Positions 6,393-7,239 of a stretch of 7,239 nt of DNA are shown one piece after another. Both the position numbers and the translations under genes were made by a program. Position 1 is the first letter of the stretch, and the number at the start of each line of letters is the position of its first letter. The stretch is from Acidimicrobiia bacterium (lineage in GTDB: Bacteria > Actinomycetota > Acidimicrobiia > Acidimicrobiales > SZUA-35). A model generated the notes under the pieces. It made no database searches. It was not told the origin of the DNA and worked only from the letters and a program-made list of their open reading frames with translations. The DNA lies in assembly GCA_029857855.1 (NCBI GenBank), contig JAOUGG010000107.1:1-7239 (forward strand), in the 5' to 3' direction.

Positions 6393-7196
6393 TCAGTTGA
6401 GGGGCGGGGCGGGGAGCACGACGGTGGCCGGGCCCGCCGCCTCGCCGCCGTCGGGCCACAGGGCCGAGGCGGTCACGATGAGCGGCTGTCCCTCGACGAC
6501 CCCGTCGGGGAAGGACGCAACAAGTTCGGGATCGAGCTGCAGCCGATAGGGGGCGCTCTCGACTTCCGCCACGACGACGCCGTTCACCGTGAACCGGACC
6601 ACCGGCGTCGAGTCGGCGACGGCCGAGGGTTGGGCTTCCAGCATCCAACCTCCCGCCGCCGTCGGGAGCGGATCGGCCTCGAGTCGAAGGCGTTCGTCAG
6701 CCGAGACGGCTTCGCGAGCGGTTGCGGCGTCGGTCGAACCGCCTCGGGCCGCGACCGCCTCCTCGGTCGAGCCGTCGGTGAAGTCCGCCGGTCGAACCGA
6801 CTCGTCGTCGGCCACGGCAGTGCTGCTGAGACTGCCACGGGTCAACTCGATGTCTTCGGCCTGAGCGGCCGTCGTCTCGGAGCCACGATCCTCCATTTCG
6901 CCGACGGCCAGCAGGGCACCGCAGGCCAGCGCGGCGACCGTGGTGACGACGAGCGCCCGGCGGCGGGTTGCGGGAGCGAGCAACCACCCAAGAAGTCGAG
7001 ACCGGGCGACGTTCACATCGACGTCGGGTGCCAGCGGATAGTGCTCGGCACCTTCCACATCGCCTTCGCCCACCGGCCCCTCCCAGACCCTGCTCAAGAC
7101 CGTGGGCTGCGGTGTGGCCCGCTCGTTGAGGACCTCCGCGCCGGCGCCCGAGGGCATTGATGTTGACGGTGAAGGTAGGTTGTCCCTGGGGGTCAT
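6393..7196 (-). CDS. Single-pass membrane protein with bacterial Ig-like extracellular domain
   Basis: A 267-residue protein not assigned to a named family. Residues 1-79 are hydrophilic and end in a positive cluster (ATRRR at 76-80). One membrane helix spans about 80-99 (ALVVTTVAALACGALLAVG), so by the positive-inside rule the N-terminus is cytoplasmic. An acidic, Ser/Thr/Ala-rich and probably disordered linker follows (100-185). Residues about 190-262 look like a bacterial Ig-like fold (PVVRFTVNGVVVAEVESAPYR, then VTASALWPDGG). This gives a cytoplasmic tail, one helix and a surface or periplasmic domain, the layout of anti-sigma factors and protease substrates. However, the cytoplasmic part has no HxxxCxxC zinc anti-sigma motif and matches no sigma-binding domain I know. 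The ATG at 7196 is preceded by a good -10-like hexamer and no Shine-Dalgarno. It lies directly upstream of the PrsW protease on the same strand, which makes it a natural candidate substrate or partner. Confidence 0.82.
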   Translation of the reverse strand: MTPRDNLPSPSTSMPSGAGAEVLNERATPQPTVLSRVWEGPVGEGDVEGAEHYPLAPDVDVNVARSRLLGWLLAPATRRRALVVTTVAALACGALLAVGEMEDRGSETTAAQAEDIELTRGSLSSTAVADDESVRPADFTDGSTEEAVAARGGSTDAATAREAVSADERLRLEADPLPTAAGGWMLEAQPSAVADSTPVVRFTVNGVVVAEVESAPYRLQLDPELVASFPDGVVEGQPLIVTASALWPDGGEAAGPATVVLPAPPLN

Positions 7197-7202
7197 GGGG
7201 CC

Positions 7203-7208
7203 AGAGTA
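7203..7208 (-). promoter_or_regulatory. Putative -10 element (TACTCT) of a leaderless promoter
   Basis: On the minus strand TACTCT fits TANNNT and ends six bases before the ATG at 7196, so transcription would begin at or next to the start codon. The upstream flank at 7209-7239 is clearly more AT-rich than the rest of the window, as expected for a promoter region. A TTATTT about 17 bases upstream is only a weak -35 match. This promoter could drive the whole minus-strand cluster. Confidence 0.42.
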
Positions 7209-7239
7209 ACAACTCGTTCAAATCGAAATAATGATGATG

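Noticed and set aside
4857..7160. A 767-codon open frame on the plus strand opposite the ATPase, PrsW and Ig-like genes
   Set aside because: The opposite strand carries clear domains (winged helix, DUF2510, PrsW motifs, Ig-like). The plus-strand product is low-complexity, rich in Arg, Gly and His, and has no recognisable fold. Long antisense frames are expected in GC-rich DNA.
7231..7239. ATG repeated three times at the window edge as the start of a divergent plus-strand gene
   Set aside because: Nothing downstream is visible and no ribosome binding site precedes it; it may simply be part of the AT-rich promoter region of the minus-strand cluster.

Overview
The window looks like chromosomal DNA of a high-GC actinobacterium (Actinomycetota). 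The evidence is a strongly GC-biased third codon position, a DUF2510-type N-terminus fused to a PrsW-family membrane protease, an actinobacterial-type PhoH2 (PIN domain plus PhoH ATPase) and several starts that look leaderless. Acidimicrobiia or a relative is my guess, but the sequence does not prove it. I see no RNA genes, CRISPR array, insertion sequence, phage gene or long repeat. Coding density is high and no gap between genes exceeds about 180 bases.

Left half, plus strand. The window opens inside a multi-pass membrane protein with a soluble C-terminal domain (1-897), followed closely by a small protein with one N-terminal membrane segment (954-1385, or from 894 with an overlap). After a 92-base gap comes a non-heme iron, 2-oxoglutarate-type oxygenase with an intact His-x-Asp triad (1478-2173). 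It resembles the hydroxylase branch of the BesD/HalD amino-acid halogenase superfamily. After a 180-base gap comes a PhoH2-type RNase/ATPase (2354-3622), whose true start may be an upstream CTG at 2342.

Right half, minus strand, read right to left. A single-pass membrane protein with a bacterial Ig-like extracellular domain (7196 to 6393) is followed by a DUF2510-PrsW intramembrane protease (6311 to 5136), then by a winged-helix AAA+ ATPase (5029 to 3635). The ATPase meets phoH2 tail to tail, with only 12 bases between the two stop codons.

How the genes might work together: the minus-strand trio suggests a membrane-to-cytoplasm arrangement, with a possible single-pass substrate or partner, a site-1-type intramembrane protease and a cytoplasmic DNA- or protein-remodelling ATPase. 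This is inferred from gene order only. The plus-strand genes show no clear common pathway. Three genes (the oxygenase, PrsW and the Ig-like protein) have a -10-like hexamer ending 6 to 8 bases before the start codon and no Shine-Dalgarno sequence, consistent with leaderless mRNAs. The best leads are the oxygenase and the protease/Ig-protein/ATPase cluster.
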